NCBI GenBank assembly: GCA_031772625.1 | Contig: CM062813.1 | Coordinates: forward strand, 766,506,720 to 766,570,719 | Length of the DNA stretch: 64,000 nt | DNA from: Pinus tabuliformis | Lineage: Eukaryota > Streptophyta > Pinopsida > Pinales > Pinaceae | Direction: 5' to 3' | Shown: positions 31,836 through 42,520 of the stretch, piece by piece | Layout of the letters: every line of letters starts with the position of its first letter | Numbering within the stretch: the stretch's first letter is position 1 | Notes under the pieces: model-generated | Database searches by the model: none | The model's input: only the letters and a program-made list of their open reading frames with translations | What the model was told of the DNA's origin: nothing | Program-made: the position numbers and the translations under genes

Positions 31836-34355
31836 CTATCTGTCTGCTGTCCTCCTGCCTGCACCTGAACCTGTAGAAGCTGAGGTACCGTGTGAACTGT
31901 CCATCAGTGGACTCCCTAGTGAACTGCTCTGCATGCTGCCCGGAGCACCACCCCTCTGGCTCGGCGAGCCACTGCTCACTGATGGACCTGACATCCTCAT
32001 AGATGTACCTCCGGATCCTCCTGATCCCTGCCCACTGGATCCTTGCGACTGACTCAACTGCTGCTGAGGGTCTGGCTGATCCAGATACTCTAACTCCCGT
32101 GACCTCCTAAAGGCCCTGTCCTCCTCGAACTTCACATCCCGTCTGACAACAACTCTCCTCTGTGCAGGAATGTAAATCCGAAAGGCCTTTGAGGTCTCAC
32201 TGTAGCCAACAAAGATACCCTTCTCTGCGGTGGGCTCTAGTTTGGTCCTCTCCTCCTTGGGTATATAGGAGTATGTAATGCATCCAAAGATATGAAGATG
32301 AATAAGATCAGGTTTCTTCCTAGAGAAAGCCTCCTCAGGAGTCATGTGCCCCAAGGCACGATGCAGACTCCTGTTCTGCAAGTAAACAGTTGTGTTGCAG
32401 GCCTCTGCCCACAAGAACAATGGCAACCCCTGATCATGTATCATGGCTTTGGCAGCCCCTATGATGGATCTATTCTTCCTCTCTGCAACTCCGTTCTGCT
32501 GGGGGTTGTAAGGAACAGTAAACTCCCTCCTAATGCCTGCCTCCGCACAATAGTCAACAAACTCTCCAAGGGTGTACTCTCCTCCATTGTCCGACCTCAA
32601 GGACTTGATCTTTCGACCTGTCTGAGTCTCCACAAGAGCTCTGAACTCCTGAAACCACTTGAAGACCTCACTCTTGGTCTTCAAAAAATAAATCCAGGTC
32701 CTCCTGGAGTGATCATCAATGAATAACACATAGTACTCATATCCACTCAAGGAAACATGAGACATCCGACCGCTCACATCGGAATGAATCAAATCAAGTA
32801 TCCCCGTCACTCTGCTGTCACTGCTGGGAAAAGGGGATTTGGCAAACTTGCCCATCACACAACCTCTGCAAGTATCAAAGTGATCAGTACTGAAATCTGG
32901 CACACCTGTAGTGATCTCCCGCAATGTCCTCAAGGCTCCATGATACATATGTCCCATCCTGCGGTGCCAAATCTCACACAGCTCAAAACTGCTAGCTCTG
33001 CTGTCGGTACTACTGCTTAATGCCAAAAGGGGTTGGAATGCAAACTTGTACACCTTTGCATGGCGTACACCTATCACTCTAGCTGAATCAGCTGGAGTGC
33101 CCCTGGGATACATCAACACCTGTCCTCCCCTGAACAGTACCTCATATCCTCTGTCCTCCAAAGTTGAGACGGATATGAGGTTCTTCCTCATCCCTGGCAC
33201 ATAAAGAACCTCTGACACCTTCAAGGGAGGTTTGGACTCCCTCTGAAATGTCACTATCCCCACCCCGACTGCTCTAACAACTCTGTCATCACCGAGTACT
33301 ACCTCAATATCAGTGCCACTCTCTGAAAGCTCTGAGAAGTACTCCCGGACTCCTGTCATGTGACGTGAAGCCCCACTGTCCACATACCAGATACCTGAAG
33401 ATGCTCCGCTAATCGAGGGAAAAGCATGCTCCCTCTGAACCTGTGTGGCAGGTGATCCTGTACTAGAGGACTCACACGTAGTGAACGCAAACTCTCGGTC
33501 AAAACGACCAGCAAAGTCCTCAATCTCTGCTGAAGCTGCCACGTCCTGGTTCTTCCCCTTCTTCTTCTTCTCCGGACACACAACTGCATAGTGTCCCATA
33601 TTTTGACAATTCCAACACTTCACCTTGGAATAGTCCTTCTGTGAGTTACCCTGTTTACCTTTACCTTTGCCTTTGCCCCCACCACTGCTTGTGGAAGCCT
33701 GCTTCTTCCCTTTGCCTTTCTTGCCTCCTGCCACCAGTGCTACGTCCTCATCCTGCTCAACTGGCTTGGCTGCCCCAAGCTGTCCTTTCCTGATCTCTGT
33801 CTGAATACAATCATCCCAAAACCTCTCCCATGTGGGAAGGGTCTCACGTGCACAAACCCCATCAGCAAAGTTCAACCATGAACGGGGGAGGCCATTCACT
33901 GCAATACGCACCAACTCAGTGGATGGAATGGCCTCTCCAATCGCTGCCAACTCATCTCTCACATTGGTAATCTTTGTGAGATATCCAGCTGCACTATCAT
34001 TCCCCATCTTAATGTTCTTCAGCTTCTCCTTCAGGACCATCTTCCGGTTCTCATTGGTACTCTGGTAGAGATTGGACAATGCTGTCCACATCTCATGGGC
34101 ATTGCTCTTTCCTCTCACATGAGGAATGCAATGGTCTTTGATTCCGTCTAGAATCAGCCTCTTACCCTTATTATTCTTCTTTTTATACTCAGCCAACTGA
34201 ATAACATCAGTGGGCACAACAACAGGGTTCTGTGCGGTATGCACCATGATATCCCAGACTTCTGCCTCCTCAAAGATACTCTGCATTCTCTCCTTCCAAA
34301 CACTATAATTTATATGCCCATCCAGCCTATCCTCCACCCTCAATCCCAATGACAT
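31836..34355 (-). CDS. gag-pol: C1 gag-protease-integrase polyprotein part
   Basis: 839 codons from ATG 34355 (MSLGLRVEDRLDGHINYSVW), a gag of the copia type followed by CCHC CWNCQNMGHYAVVC (about residues 245-258). The aspartic protease WYVDSGASRHMTG is near residue 323. The integrase zinc module is WHRRMGHMYH ... CRGCVMGK (about 465-502). The catalytic D,D35E is at HSDVSG (about 523), RSDNGGEY (about 588) and GVAERKNR (about 622). A Ser/Gly-rich linker precedes a TAG (31836-31838), after which the same frame runs on to RT. It makes capsid, processing and integration functions. Confidence 0.95.
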   Translation of the reverse strand: MSLGLRVEDRLDGHINYSVWKERMQSIFEEAEVWDIMVHTAQNPVVVPTDVIQLAEYKKKNNKGKRLILDGIKDHCIPHVRGKSNAHEMWTALSNLYQSTNENRKMVLKEKLKNIKMGNDSAAGYLTKITNVRDELAAIGEAIPSTELVRIAVNGLPRSWLNFADGVCARETLPTWERFWDDCIQTEIRKGQLGAAKPVEQDEDVALVAGGKKGKGKKQASTSSGGGKGKGKGKQGNSQKDYSKVKCWNCQNMGHYAVVCPEKKKKGKNQDVAASAEIEDFAGRFDREFAFTTCESSSTGSPATQVQREHAFPSISGASSGIWYVDSGASRHMTGVREYFSELSESGTDIEVVLGDDRVVRAVGVGIVTFQRESKPPLKVSEVLYVPGMRKNLISVSTLEDRGYEVLFRGGQVLMYPRGTPADSARVIGVRHAKVYKFAFQPLLALSSSTDSRASSFELCEIWHRRMGHMYHGALRTLREITTGVPDFSTDHFDTCRGCVMGKFAKSPFPSSDSRVTGILDLIHSDVSGRMSHVSLSGYEYYVLFIDDHSRRTWIYFLKTKSEVFKWFQEFRALVETQTGRKIKSLRSDNGGEYTLGEFVDYCAEAGIRREFTVPYNPQQNGVAERKNRSIIGAAKAMIHDQGLPLFLWAEACNTTVYLQNRSLHRALGHMTPEEAFSRKKPDLIHLHIFGCITYSYIPKEERTKLEPTAEKGIFVGYSETSKAFRIYIPAQRRVVVRRDVKFEEDRAFRRSRELEYLDQPDPQQQLSQSQGSSGQGSGGSGGTSMRMSGPSVSSGSPSQRGGAPGSMQSSSLGSPLMDSSHGTSASTGSGAGRRTADR

Positions 34356-34504
34356 CCTGCTGTCCTAAAACTGAAAAATAGCACTGCTGTAGTAAAGATA
34401 AAACTGTTGTTTATGAAAAAATCAGCTTGCTGGAATTTTCTGAGTGAAAAATCAGCAATTGTAATTTTTCCTTTTGCTGTCCCAAACTTCCCTTCAGCAC
34501 TCAA

Positions 34505-34516
34505 GCTCTGATACCA
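34505..34516 (-). other. C1 primer binding site (initiator Met-tRNA type)
   Basis: Minus strand reads TGGTATCAGAGC, directly touching the 5' LTR. Confidence 0.93.
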
Positions 34517-35545
34517 TGTAAAAATTTTTGTTTTCCCACCCCGGTTTTCAGTTTCACCTTATTTCTCCCATGTAGTTAAATGCCCATTCCCATAACCATA
34601 CATTTAACAGACTGAAAAAAATAAATATGGCTGAAAACACAAATTCTGGAAATTTTTCAGAATGCTGGAAATTGCAGAAATAAAAATCAGCAATTAAAAA
34701 CAGCCATTAAAACACATTAAAACACTGATATTTTTGGTCAACTTGACCCTGGAAAAACCCCCTACAACTCTTGGGGAAAACCAGTTTGAGAGCTCTTCTT
34801 TATTTCTGAAAATTGCCTTTTTATAGTGAGAATTATTCAGCAAAAAATCAGCAAGCAAATTTACAACTTATCTCCTTTCCCATGCCTCACAGCAATCTGG
34901 AAATTACAACAAACAGGACAGCAGTAAATGCTGTACGACCTCCGTTTTGTGTGCAGAAAAATCAACAAACTGCTCCTCGATGTTTGTGCAAAAATCTGCC
35001 TTTCACTATGTGCTGAATCAGCTGTACAAATCTGCTCAACTGCTGCCTTGGAATGTGTGCCAAACTGTTGTCTCCTTCTCCTTCCTGCTCAGAGATCTCT
35101 CTTGCTCTCTTGCTCTCCTTCTCCCAATCTGCTCATGAAAGAATGAATGACCTTTTCCTCCTTTTCCTCCTTTAATATAACTCCAAGTGACTTTTGGGTG
35201 ATCTCTAAATCCAATGGTTGAAATAGATTTAGATCAATGGTTGAGATTAAATGCTCATTTAAATCTCACTTTCTATTTTTTAATTCACCCCACTTTAATA
35301 AAGACCCACTTAGTCATTTATTTCCAAAGTCACTTTTCCTTTCTAATTTTTCATTGACTTTATAAAAGTCACTTTAAAATTAGACTTAATAACTTTATCA
35401 CTTAAAGTCACTTTTAAATTAGATTTAACTTTATAAAATTATAAAGTCACTTTAGGAGAAAAATTAAATTCTTTTGGACACTTTTCCCTAGGCCAAAGAT
35501 CAAAGCCTAAGGGAACCACCTGTCCTCCGGTACCAAATTTCAACA
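34517..35545 (-). repeat. C1 5' LTR
   Basis: 1,029 bp partner LTR. It lacks the 20-bp duplication of the other copy and has its own 9-bp duplication (35152-35160 and 35161-35169). Confidence 0.96.
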
Positions 35546-36331
35546 GAGAATACAGTCGATGTATTCTTGAGTCCAAATGGAATTACAATATACTAGAAAC
35601 AACCCCATTATATCGCGAATGTTGTTTCTCTCCTGTATTCTGGCGTGATCTTAATCTGATGGTAACCTAGAGAACCCATCAATGAACGAGTAGGCCTCCT
35701 GCCCTCCAACATTGTCCAATACCTCATCTGTAAATGGTTTCGGAAAAGGATCATGGACATAGGCATCATTAAGCTTTCCTATATCTACACAAATCCTTAT
35801 TTCTCCCTTTTGTTTATTTTCCTGAACCACCATTGGGCTCACCCAAACAAAATATTCAACTGGTTCGATGATGCCTGCTTCTAGCATCTTATCTAGCTCT
35901 AAACGAACCTTTTCCTTGTATTTGGGATTAAGGCAATATGGTCTCTTCTTAATATACTTCGCGTCCGGCTTCAAAGTAATTTTCATCACCCCTAGGTCGC
36001 CTATGATGCCTTTCATGTCCAAAAATTTCGTTGGAAACAAATCCTGATATTCATGGAGCAACTCAAAAACTTTATCTACCATGGCATCATCCGAGTAATC
36101 CCAAATCTTCACAAATTTTGGCTATGCTTCAGTACCAATGTACACTTGCCTAGTCTTCAATGGCGCGGTGATGTCCAGGTTTTCTATTTGCGGACCTTTG
36201 ACCTCGCGATGGCCTTCTGCCTCTAGGATACTGATTTTCCTTGGATCCTCATCCTCCCCCTCAACATTCATATTATAGCATTTCAGCGCATGGTGTAGCT
36301 GGGTGCTCCAGTCTAGTTGAACCAACTCCAA
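35546..36331 (-). pseudogene. pol: G1 reverse transcriptase, N-terminal part
   Basis: Upstream linker (36122-36331), then 35651-36112: YQDLFPTKF, KPDAKYIKKRPYCLNPKYKE, AGIIEPVEYFVWVSPMVVQE, KGEIRICVDIGKLNDAYVHD and GQEAYSFIDGFS. The palm is cut by copia C1 at 35545 (target duplication GAGAA). The rest is at 28440-29038. Confidence 0.88.
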
Positions 36332-36339
36332 AGGGTCTT

Positions 36340-36960
36340 GTGGTATTCTGAAGATCGCTGCCTTAACCTCTTACATAGCTTCATTATTTCTTTCAAACCC
36401 ATCCTAAAAACTGAAGGTCATCAAGAATCCTTCCCTTAACATATCCCACTCTGCAGTGCCATGTTGGAGCTCCGTTTCCAGGTACTAATTCATAGGGATT
36501 ATATCCAAAGTATGACAATAAGTGCACCCACTCTGGCTATGGCTCTGTTATGTAGAATTTAGTCCATTTTTCCAAATGATCGCGCGGATCATTTATCCCA
36601 TAATATTTCTCAGTTAATCACACTTTAGGATGACCAAATCACAACCTCATTATCCTCCTGTAATTGTGCCAATCATCAAAGTTGTCCTTGTGCGTACCCC
36701 ACCACCGTGCGGGCGTAGTGCGCAACTCCAATTCCAGGGCTTGAAAACAATGATCCTCAAGGACTTCTCTTTCAAAACCATCCAAAAACTTATCTACATC
36801 AGTTAAACCATCATAATAGGTTAAATTTCTTACCTCTAATGACACACAACGCAGCGATTTAGTCATCATCTTGCAACACAATGTAGATACTTCATGCAAC
36901 CTATTTTAAGAGTGCTCCAACTCTTCATCTAAATCTGAGGTACAAGAGCTTTCGCCGTCC
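36340..36960 (-). pseudogene. G1 second gag-like domain between protease and RT
   Basis: The open part (36639-36899) reads SLRCVSLEVRNLTYYDGLTD, then VDKFLDGFEREV and ATPARWWGTHKDNFDDW, YRRIMRL. The pattern (Asp-Gly-Leu then F..FE, then ARWW, then ..W..YR..M..RF) is that of the retrotransposon gag capsid domain. It follows the protease and precedes RT, whereas gag normally precedes protease. The same domain is in the same place in G2 (46253-46543). Confidence 0.72.
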
Positions 36961-37126
36961 CATGCAATCCGTCCATCATCTGTTGGATTAATCTAGTCTT
37001 AGCCTCGGATTGTTATTTTGTAAATCTGATCCAAGTCATCTCACTTTCTTCATAGTCGGAGACCAGTTTAGTATAGCGCAGTCCTTCTGCAGGGTCCAAC
37101 GGTACTACAATGTGGAGCGATTTCCT

Positions 37127-37327
37127 TTAAAACGACATTGTCCGCTTCTTCAAGTTGATGAATCCATTCATATTAACTGCCAAATCAATTCTGAGGAGTG
37201 CAGGATATGGATTACTATCATCAACAATCTCTATTACTTCAAAATTAGCCAGTGCGCTCGCACCTTCTATATCTACAGTGACTCCAAGTAGTCGTCCCAT
37301 AGGGATAATCTTTTGTTGGTTCGCCAT
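37127..37327 (-). pseudogene. pol: G1 protease C-terminal half
   Basis: Open 66 codons: MANQQKIIPMGRLLGVTVDI, then ALANFEVIEIVDDSNPYPAL and LAVNMNGFINLKKRTMSF. It matches the G2 protease at 46657-47097 in order and spacing. Confidence 0.75.
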
Positions 37328-37996
37328 CGTCAGTTGAATCGGAGACCACTACAACACAAGTCTCCCCATTCTCTCCCATGTTTTTTTAGGCAAAACGTTC
37401 GCATCAAACCCCAGATCCAAAATAACCTGGTCCATCTCATAGTCTCCTATCTGCGCGGTGTACCTCATCTCGCGCCCTGTTCTTTCCTTATGTTTGCCAA
37501 TATTTCGGACTACGCGTTGTCCATCATGATAATTTTCCTTACCATAAAACTTGTCTATCAGCTCCTATAGCCCTTCATAGCTTTGATATTGCACAGTAGT
37601 TTCATACAGGTCTCCAAGAAAGTGGTGAGTACAGAGGGATCAACCTCTGTGGGCACGATGGTTTCTGGTAGTTTGTCCCCACTGCCTGAGGTAAAGGCCT
37701 CAACGAAGCTTTTCTTCCCCTCCATAAACGTTTCCTTCGCATGATCCAGATCAAAACCAGTCTCCTTTTATGGGTCCTTGTGGACCCATCCATCCCCTTC
37801 AGGTTGTTTTCCTTTATCGTCACTAGTCGTTATTCAGCTTCTCAGCATGATATTCACATTTGGATCCTCCTCGCGGGGCTCAACCTTCATCATCTGTAAG
37901 TTCTGGGTAGGGTGCTGAGGCTATGCCTTCTTCTCTTGCATCTTGGCTATCAACATAGGGCATTCTTCTATTGTGTGGTCAAACTGAGTGCAGTAT
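37328..37996 (-). pseudogene. pol: G1 gag-protease linker and protease start
   Basis: Continues G1 after the G2 insertion. A Lys/Glu-rich linker (frame-broken near 37600-37823) leads to the protease active site. It reads QVILDLGFDANVLPKKTWE near 37395-37450, a D-L-G in place of D-S/T-G. D-L-G is known from Athila-type proteases. Frames change several times. Confidence 0.75.
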
Positions 37997-38898
37997 TGTT
38001 GGCTTAGTGGGTCCTGAACTAGGTTCAGAGTTAGTTTTCGAAACAAATCCCTACACTACTGGCCCTTTTGGCATCAATCTATGGAGCACAAACTGAAGTC
38101 TCACCCAAAGTAGTATGGGGGGATGCTAGAACCAATTTTATGCACCCATAGATCAGTGTAATGTCGTTTTATGCCCTAAATCTGCCTTCGTACAGATTGA
38201 TAAGCCCTTATGGCGTATCGATGTAACTCCCTTTTATCATCCTCTAGACCTCCGCGAATGTCTATGAATGTCTTTTTTGGACCCTGAATAGGTGAATTAG
38301 CTATTTACGCGCATCAAAGAGTACTCTTAACCCAGTAATTACTTACATCAGCTTAAGTGTTCGATAACTTTAACATGCAACAAGGTAATCTTCACGTAAA
38401 CAATTAACATTAATTGTGTTCATGTAAGAATATTAATCATGTAAAGTCATGCGTTAATACATCATTATTTCATAAACCCGTCATTCATCATAGCATAAAG
38501 CGCATTCATATATAACAGAAGTAAAGAGATAATCAAAGTTTTTTATGCAACAACTTCCTTTATTAATATTCAATTCAGCTTAGAGACTCAAGACTTCCTT
38601 GCGCACTCAATTGCAGGGGTCCGTGCACTCAGCTGCGGACTCTACTCTAGGCCTTTACACACAAAGCTGCAGAGCCTTTACATACAATCCCATGGTTCAC
38701 AGACCATGGGTAGATCTTCAAAAAACCGACTCAACTTACATAAAGAAGGGTAAAACCCTTTATGAATCCTTAACTATCTACGTACTCCGCAACTACAACT
38801 TGTGGAGACTTTACATTTTATACAACAAAACTTGGGCTTTTTCCCCCAAAACTTGGGATTTTGCCCCAAAATTGACCCTAGGGGACCCCATCCCAATA
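37997..38898 (-). repeat. G2 3' LTR, deleted
   Basis: 902 bp, shorter than its partner. About 100 bp between the GCAGAGCC and CAATC segments is missing (near 38676), removing the TATA-like region present in 49479-50435. The inner edge reads CCCAATA, a CA-to-TA change. A polypurine tract candidate TTGGGGGGC (minus) is adjacent. Confidence 0.92.
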
Positions 38899-38929
38899 GC
38901 CCCCCAACACAAAGATCGTGACTCGCCCT

Positions 38930-41900
38930 CTAGTCACTCACTGGCACAGAGATGTTACTGTGAATACCTCCCAAATCCACTTGTGACACTGCTACTTCAG
39001 TCGCGCCCTGCGTGGCTGCTTGCTTCACCTGTTCTACCAGCTGCTCTGTGGCTGGTCCTCCTCTATCCTGCTTGATTTTCTGTTGTGTACTCTGTAAGCT
39101 CACCAATTTTTCCTGAATGTTGGTGGAGATGATGTAGGCCTCATTGAACCAAGGCCCCAATCTGGCCTTAAGGACTGCTTCTTTCTTCTGTGTTGTTTCC
39201 ACCTGTGTAAGAAACTGTTTCACCTCTTGCAGCTTGGTCAGTCATTATGCTCTAGCAACGGTGCGCGTCATCGCCCTTACTTCATCATACTGCTGCTGCA
39301 GCTCATTGAACTCTGTGCTTAACCTCTGCAGGTTGGGATCTTCTTGCATAGCCGTGACTACCTCCATAGAGTACTCAAAGAGCGCAGTGCAGTCCACCAC
39401 TGCGACATCGACTGTTGCAACTCCATCCTTTACAGCGGCTTCACGTTGTTCCCTTACCTTTAGTAGAGTTGAAGGCTCTGACTTCATATCTAGTTCTGTG
39501 ATATTCAAGTTCATTTCAAACTGAACCTTAGCCGTTTCTGTCTTGGCATCGTGCACGGCTATAGCCACCTTTCTGATCTTTGCTTCCAACGTCGCTTCCT
39601 TTGGTATTTGCAGTTCAGGTAATGTTCTAGAGGCTTCTGCCACCACGGTTGCAAGCTGGGCGTTCTGCACCTAAATTTTCTTCTGTGGCTCCAACACCTC
39701 TGACTTATCAGTGAACAATTGTTCGTTGTTTACTCTCTATTCACTTATAAGGCTTAGTGCACACTGCTCCTGGGCTTTAAACTCTCCTATCACACCTTCT
39801 TGCAGTGTGCGAAGAAACTCATTGGGGAGTGCGACCAGGTTGAGGTTGATGTTCTTTAGGGAACTAACAATAGCCTTGTCAGTGACTGCCTCCATGCTCA
39901 AGGCTCCATCTGGCAGTGTGACTGCCCAGAGATCCAGTGACCGAACTATCTCTTCTACTTGAGTGGTTCCTGGTGCCAAACTTGTTGATGTAGCGCTAAT
40001 TTTCCTTGCACCTACCTGGATCCTATTTTCCTGGATCTACAACTCGTGCAGATCCTTCTGAATGGTACTCAGTGCCTACTGTTGCTGTCGCTCGAACTGC
40101 TGCAACAGTTCTATGGTGGTATCCCACACCTTTTCACCTATATCATCAAGGTCACCATCAGTCAAAGTAATTGGATCCTGCGACAGCTTGGTCACTTTAG
40201 ATTTCTTCCATGACCCTTCCCTTTCCTATTCCCTGTACTGCTTCACCCGAAAGGGAGTGCTCTGCTCCTCCTAACCACCACCGCCCTGCTCTGACTACTC
40301 TTCCTCTTCCATTTGGGGCAAAGGAGACTTATCACTCTGCTTGGAGTCACGCTCTTACTGTTCAGATTTCTTTTTCACAGTGCGCTCCAATTTCACCTGG
40401 GCCTTCTCCTTGGCCTCTTTTCTTCGCTTCTCAGCTAACTGTTGAACCTTCTTTTTGGCCATCTCATTCTTCTTCTTCTCCGTGGACTTGCTGGTGCCTT
40501 TAGCCAGATCAGATGGAGAATGCCAATCTGTCAGCAAACGCTTGATAACATTCTCAATAGCGTCATCTGTAGCAAGGTAAGGCAGGTCAAATCATTTTTG
40601 TTATGGATCCTTTCGTGCCCGGATGTATTCGCAGTGGAAGTAAGATTTAAAATCCACATACCCGGAAACTTGTTCAAGAACAGTTGGTGACAACTGTGGC
40701 TTCTGGTTGATGGCCATGCGAATGCTCACCTCCATCAACACCCAAAATACTTTGGTCTCTGTGACCCATGCAACATCTTTTGTGGCCTAGAGAGATGCAA
40801 ACTTTGCAGCCTTCGGCAAATCTTTCTCCATGGGAGGAAACTGGTTGTCCTTCAGCAGATCCCAAGTGACAAGCAGAATGGAGAACAACAACCACGAATA
40901 GTGGAATGTTTTACTCTCGTCTTGCGCCTCTCGGCCGTTCACAAGGAACTCATTACAAAGGTAGCGTGCCTGGTCGAACTGTACACCCTCCGCGTACTGT
41001 GCAGCCAAAGAAACCATTGGCACCAGAACCTCGTCCGCGCAGCATTTTCTCATAACCTTGCTAGCAAGGATCTACATGGAAACCTTTACCGCGGGGTTAG
41101 TGATTGAGGTAATAGAGTACCCACGTGGCTTCTTCACAAGCTTGAACTTGTCCTTCATCTTTTTAGCGAGGTCGTGCTCGCTCGTCTTTCTGCCAAACTC
41201 CTTGGCCGGATTCAATCCTCAGTGCGGCAATAGCGTGATCCAGTGGATCAACATATCAGTGATAAGGATTGGCGCGCTCAGCCACAAGCAGTCATCATGC
41301 ACCAAGGTCAAAAACTTCTTGATCACTATATAGTTTAAGTTGGAGCGGTGGTAGTGGGGCACCCATAACAGGTTCAACAACCCCGACTAGTTCACTCCGC
41401 GAATCCACTCCACAAGCTCCAATGTTATGACACCAGATTCTTTGTAAAAAAACCCTCTTCATATAGGTGTTTGTAGCAAGGTGGGGGAACTTCTTGTGGT
41501 CCACCAGATCCTAGTCTTCCAGCTTGAGATTGGGAATCCGCGCTAAGCGCGGACCTTCAAAGGTAAGGTTCTCTAGTAATAGGGGTGCGTTGAGGAGGAA
41601 TTGTCCTACATCTGGGTCCTTAGGGACCTTCACTTTTCCCCTATGTGGAGGGATATACTCTGGAAACTTGGATATAGGATCCACCCCCTCCGTGTCTATA
41701 TCCTCCGCGCCCTCTTCGGCCTCCAGATCCATCATTTTCCCCTTATCATTTGCGCTCGGTTTATTTTCTTTCTTTTGGGCCTGTGTGGCAGCATGCTTTC
41801 TCAGTGACTCGTGCATCGACACCAGATTCTTTTGCTTATCTTTCGTTGGGTTGGGGACCTCTTTCACTGGTGTAGGTTTTGGCCTAGGCAACCTCGGCAC

Positions 41901-42089
41901 CGTAGGCACAATAGCTGGAGCCTCCATGCTCATCGCCTCTAGAGCAGCTCCCTTAGAGACAACAACTCCTCCAGTACTAGGAGTCTCTCCTGATCCAGAC
42001 ATCGTGCTGAGAATGAATTGTTGGGTATCCTCGGGTAGATTATCAAAGAAAGAACTAGCGACCAAATCTGCATAAACCTAAGGATTCAT
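38930..42089 (-). pseudogene. G2 ORF3: large accessory ORF between integrase and 3' LTR
   Basis: 3,160 bp from ATG 42089 to TAG 38930, against 3,159 bp in G1. The N-terminal piece 41511-42065 is open (MVASSFFDNLPEDTQQFILS, PRPKPTPVKEVPNPTKDKQK, FPEYIPPHRGKVKVPKDPDV, LENLTFEGPRLARIPNLKLE). The middle block has ADEVLVPMVSLAAQYAEGVQ and HYSWLLFSILLVTWDLLKDN. A basic Lys/Glu segment (40355-40537) follows, then coiled-coil-like pieces at 39245-39670, 39737-39979 and 38930-39223 (QFLTQVETTQKKEAVLKARL). Not recognised as a known transposon protein from reading alone. Confidence 0.75.
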
Positions 42090-42520
42090 AAACAATCGAC
42101 AAGTCAACACAGAAATTCTAAGGATGCAAAGTGTTTTTCACTGGATGGCCACACATAATTTATAGGCAAATTCGAATTCAAATTCAACTGTTCCCCCCAA
42201 AATCCGTCCATAAATTCTAGATTGGTGGCCAATTTCCAAATATTTCACTCTTAAATTCAACCTTAAATGTCGCCCCCCACTCCTCTTAATCGCCTCCTCA
42301 CTATCAAATCATGAAAAATGATTGTAACGGTCACTTTCTGGCTATGTTGTGGTCTCTCCTCTTAGAACGCAACTCCCTTCATGCTTCTTCTGGTACATTG
42401 ACACCATCCTATTTTGCGCAGATCCCTGTCGCGTAGCTCTACCAACTGAGCAATGTAGTTTATAGTCCCATGCCTCCTTGCAGCTTCCTGGAGTGCTAAG
42501 ACTATGCTACCATCATGTAT
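42090..42520 (-). other. G2 spacer between integrase and ORF3
   Basis: About 430 bp without a conserved frame, homologous to 26439-26905 of G1. A stop-rich AT-poor stretch; nothing further supported. Confidence 0.4.

Larger units (their letters stand above)
29044..35545 (-). mobile_element. C1: nearly intact Ty1/copia retrotransposon nested in G1
   Basis: 6,502 bp, exact target duplications GAGAA (29039-29043, 35546-35550). LTRs of 1,040 and 1,029 bp differ by about 13 substitutions plus two small tandem duplications, so this is the youngest element in the window. The internal region is one continuous frame of about 1,425 codons (gag, CCHC, protease, integrase, RT, RNase H), broken only by one TAG at 31836-31838. 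Integrase before RT identifies copia. Primer site and polypurine tract abut the LTRs. Confidence 0.97.

Noticed and set aside
29340..35146. Small repeated open frames within the C1 LTRs (about 60-72 codons)
   Set aside because: They lie inside both LTRs and are duplicated only because the LTRs are; no motif or start context suggests a protein.
22243..38898. Pairing the LTRs at 22243 and 37997 (or 49479 and 52311) as one element
   Set aside because: Flanking pentamers do not match for these pairs, whereas ACTAT pairs 22243 with 53297 and AGTAT pairs 37997 with 50435 exactly.
41524..42075. 183-codon plus-strand open frame
   Set aside because: Antisense shadow of G2 ORF3, which has a matching homologue in G1; the plus-strand frame is not conserved in G1.
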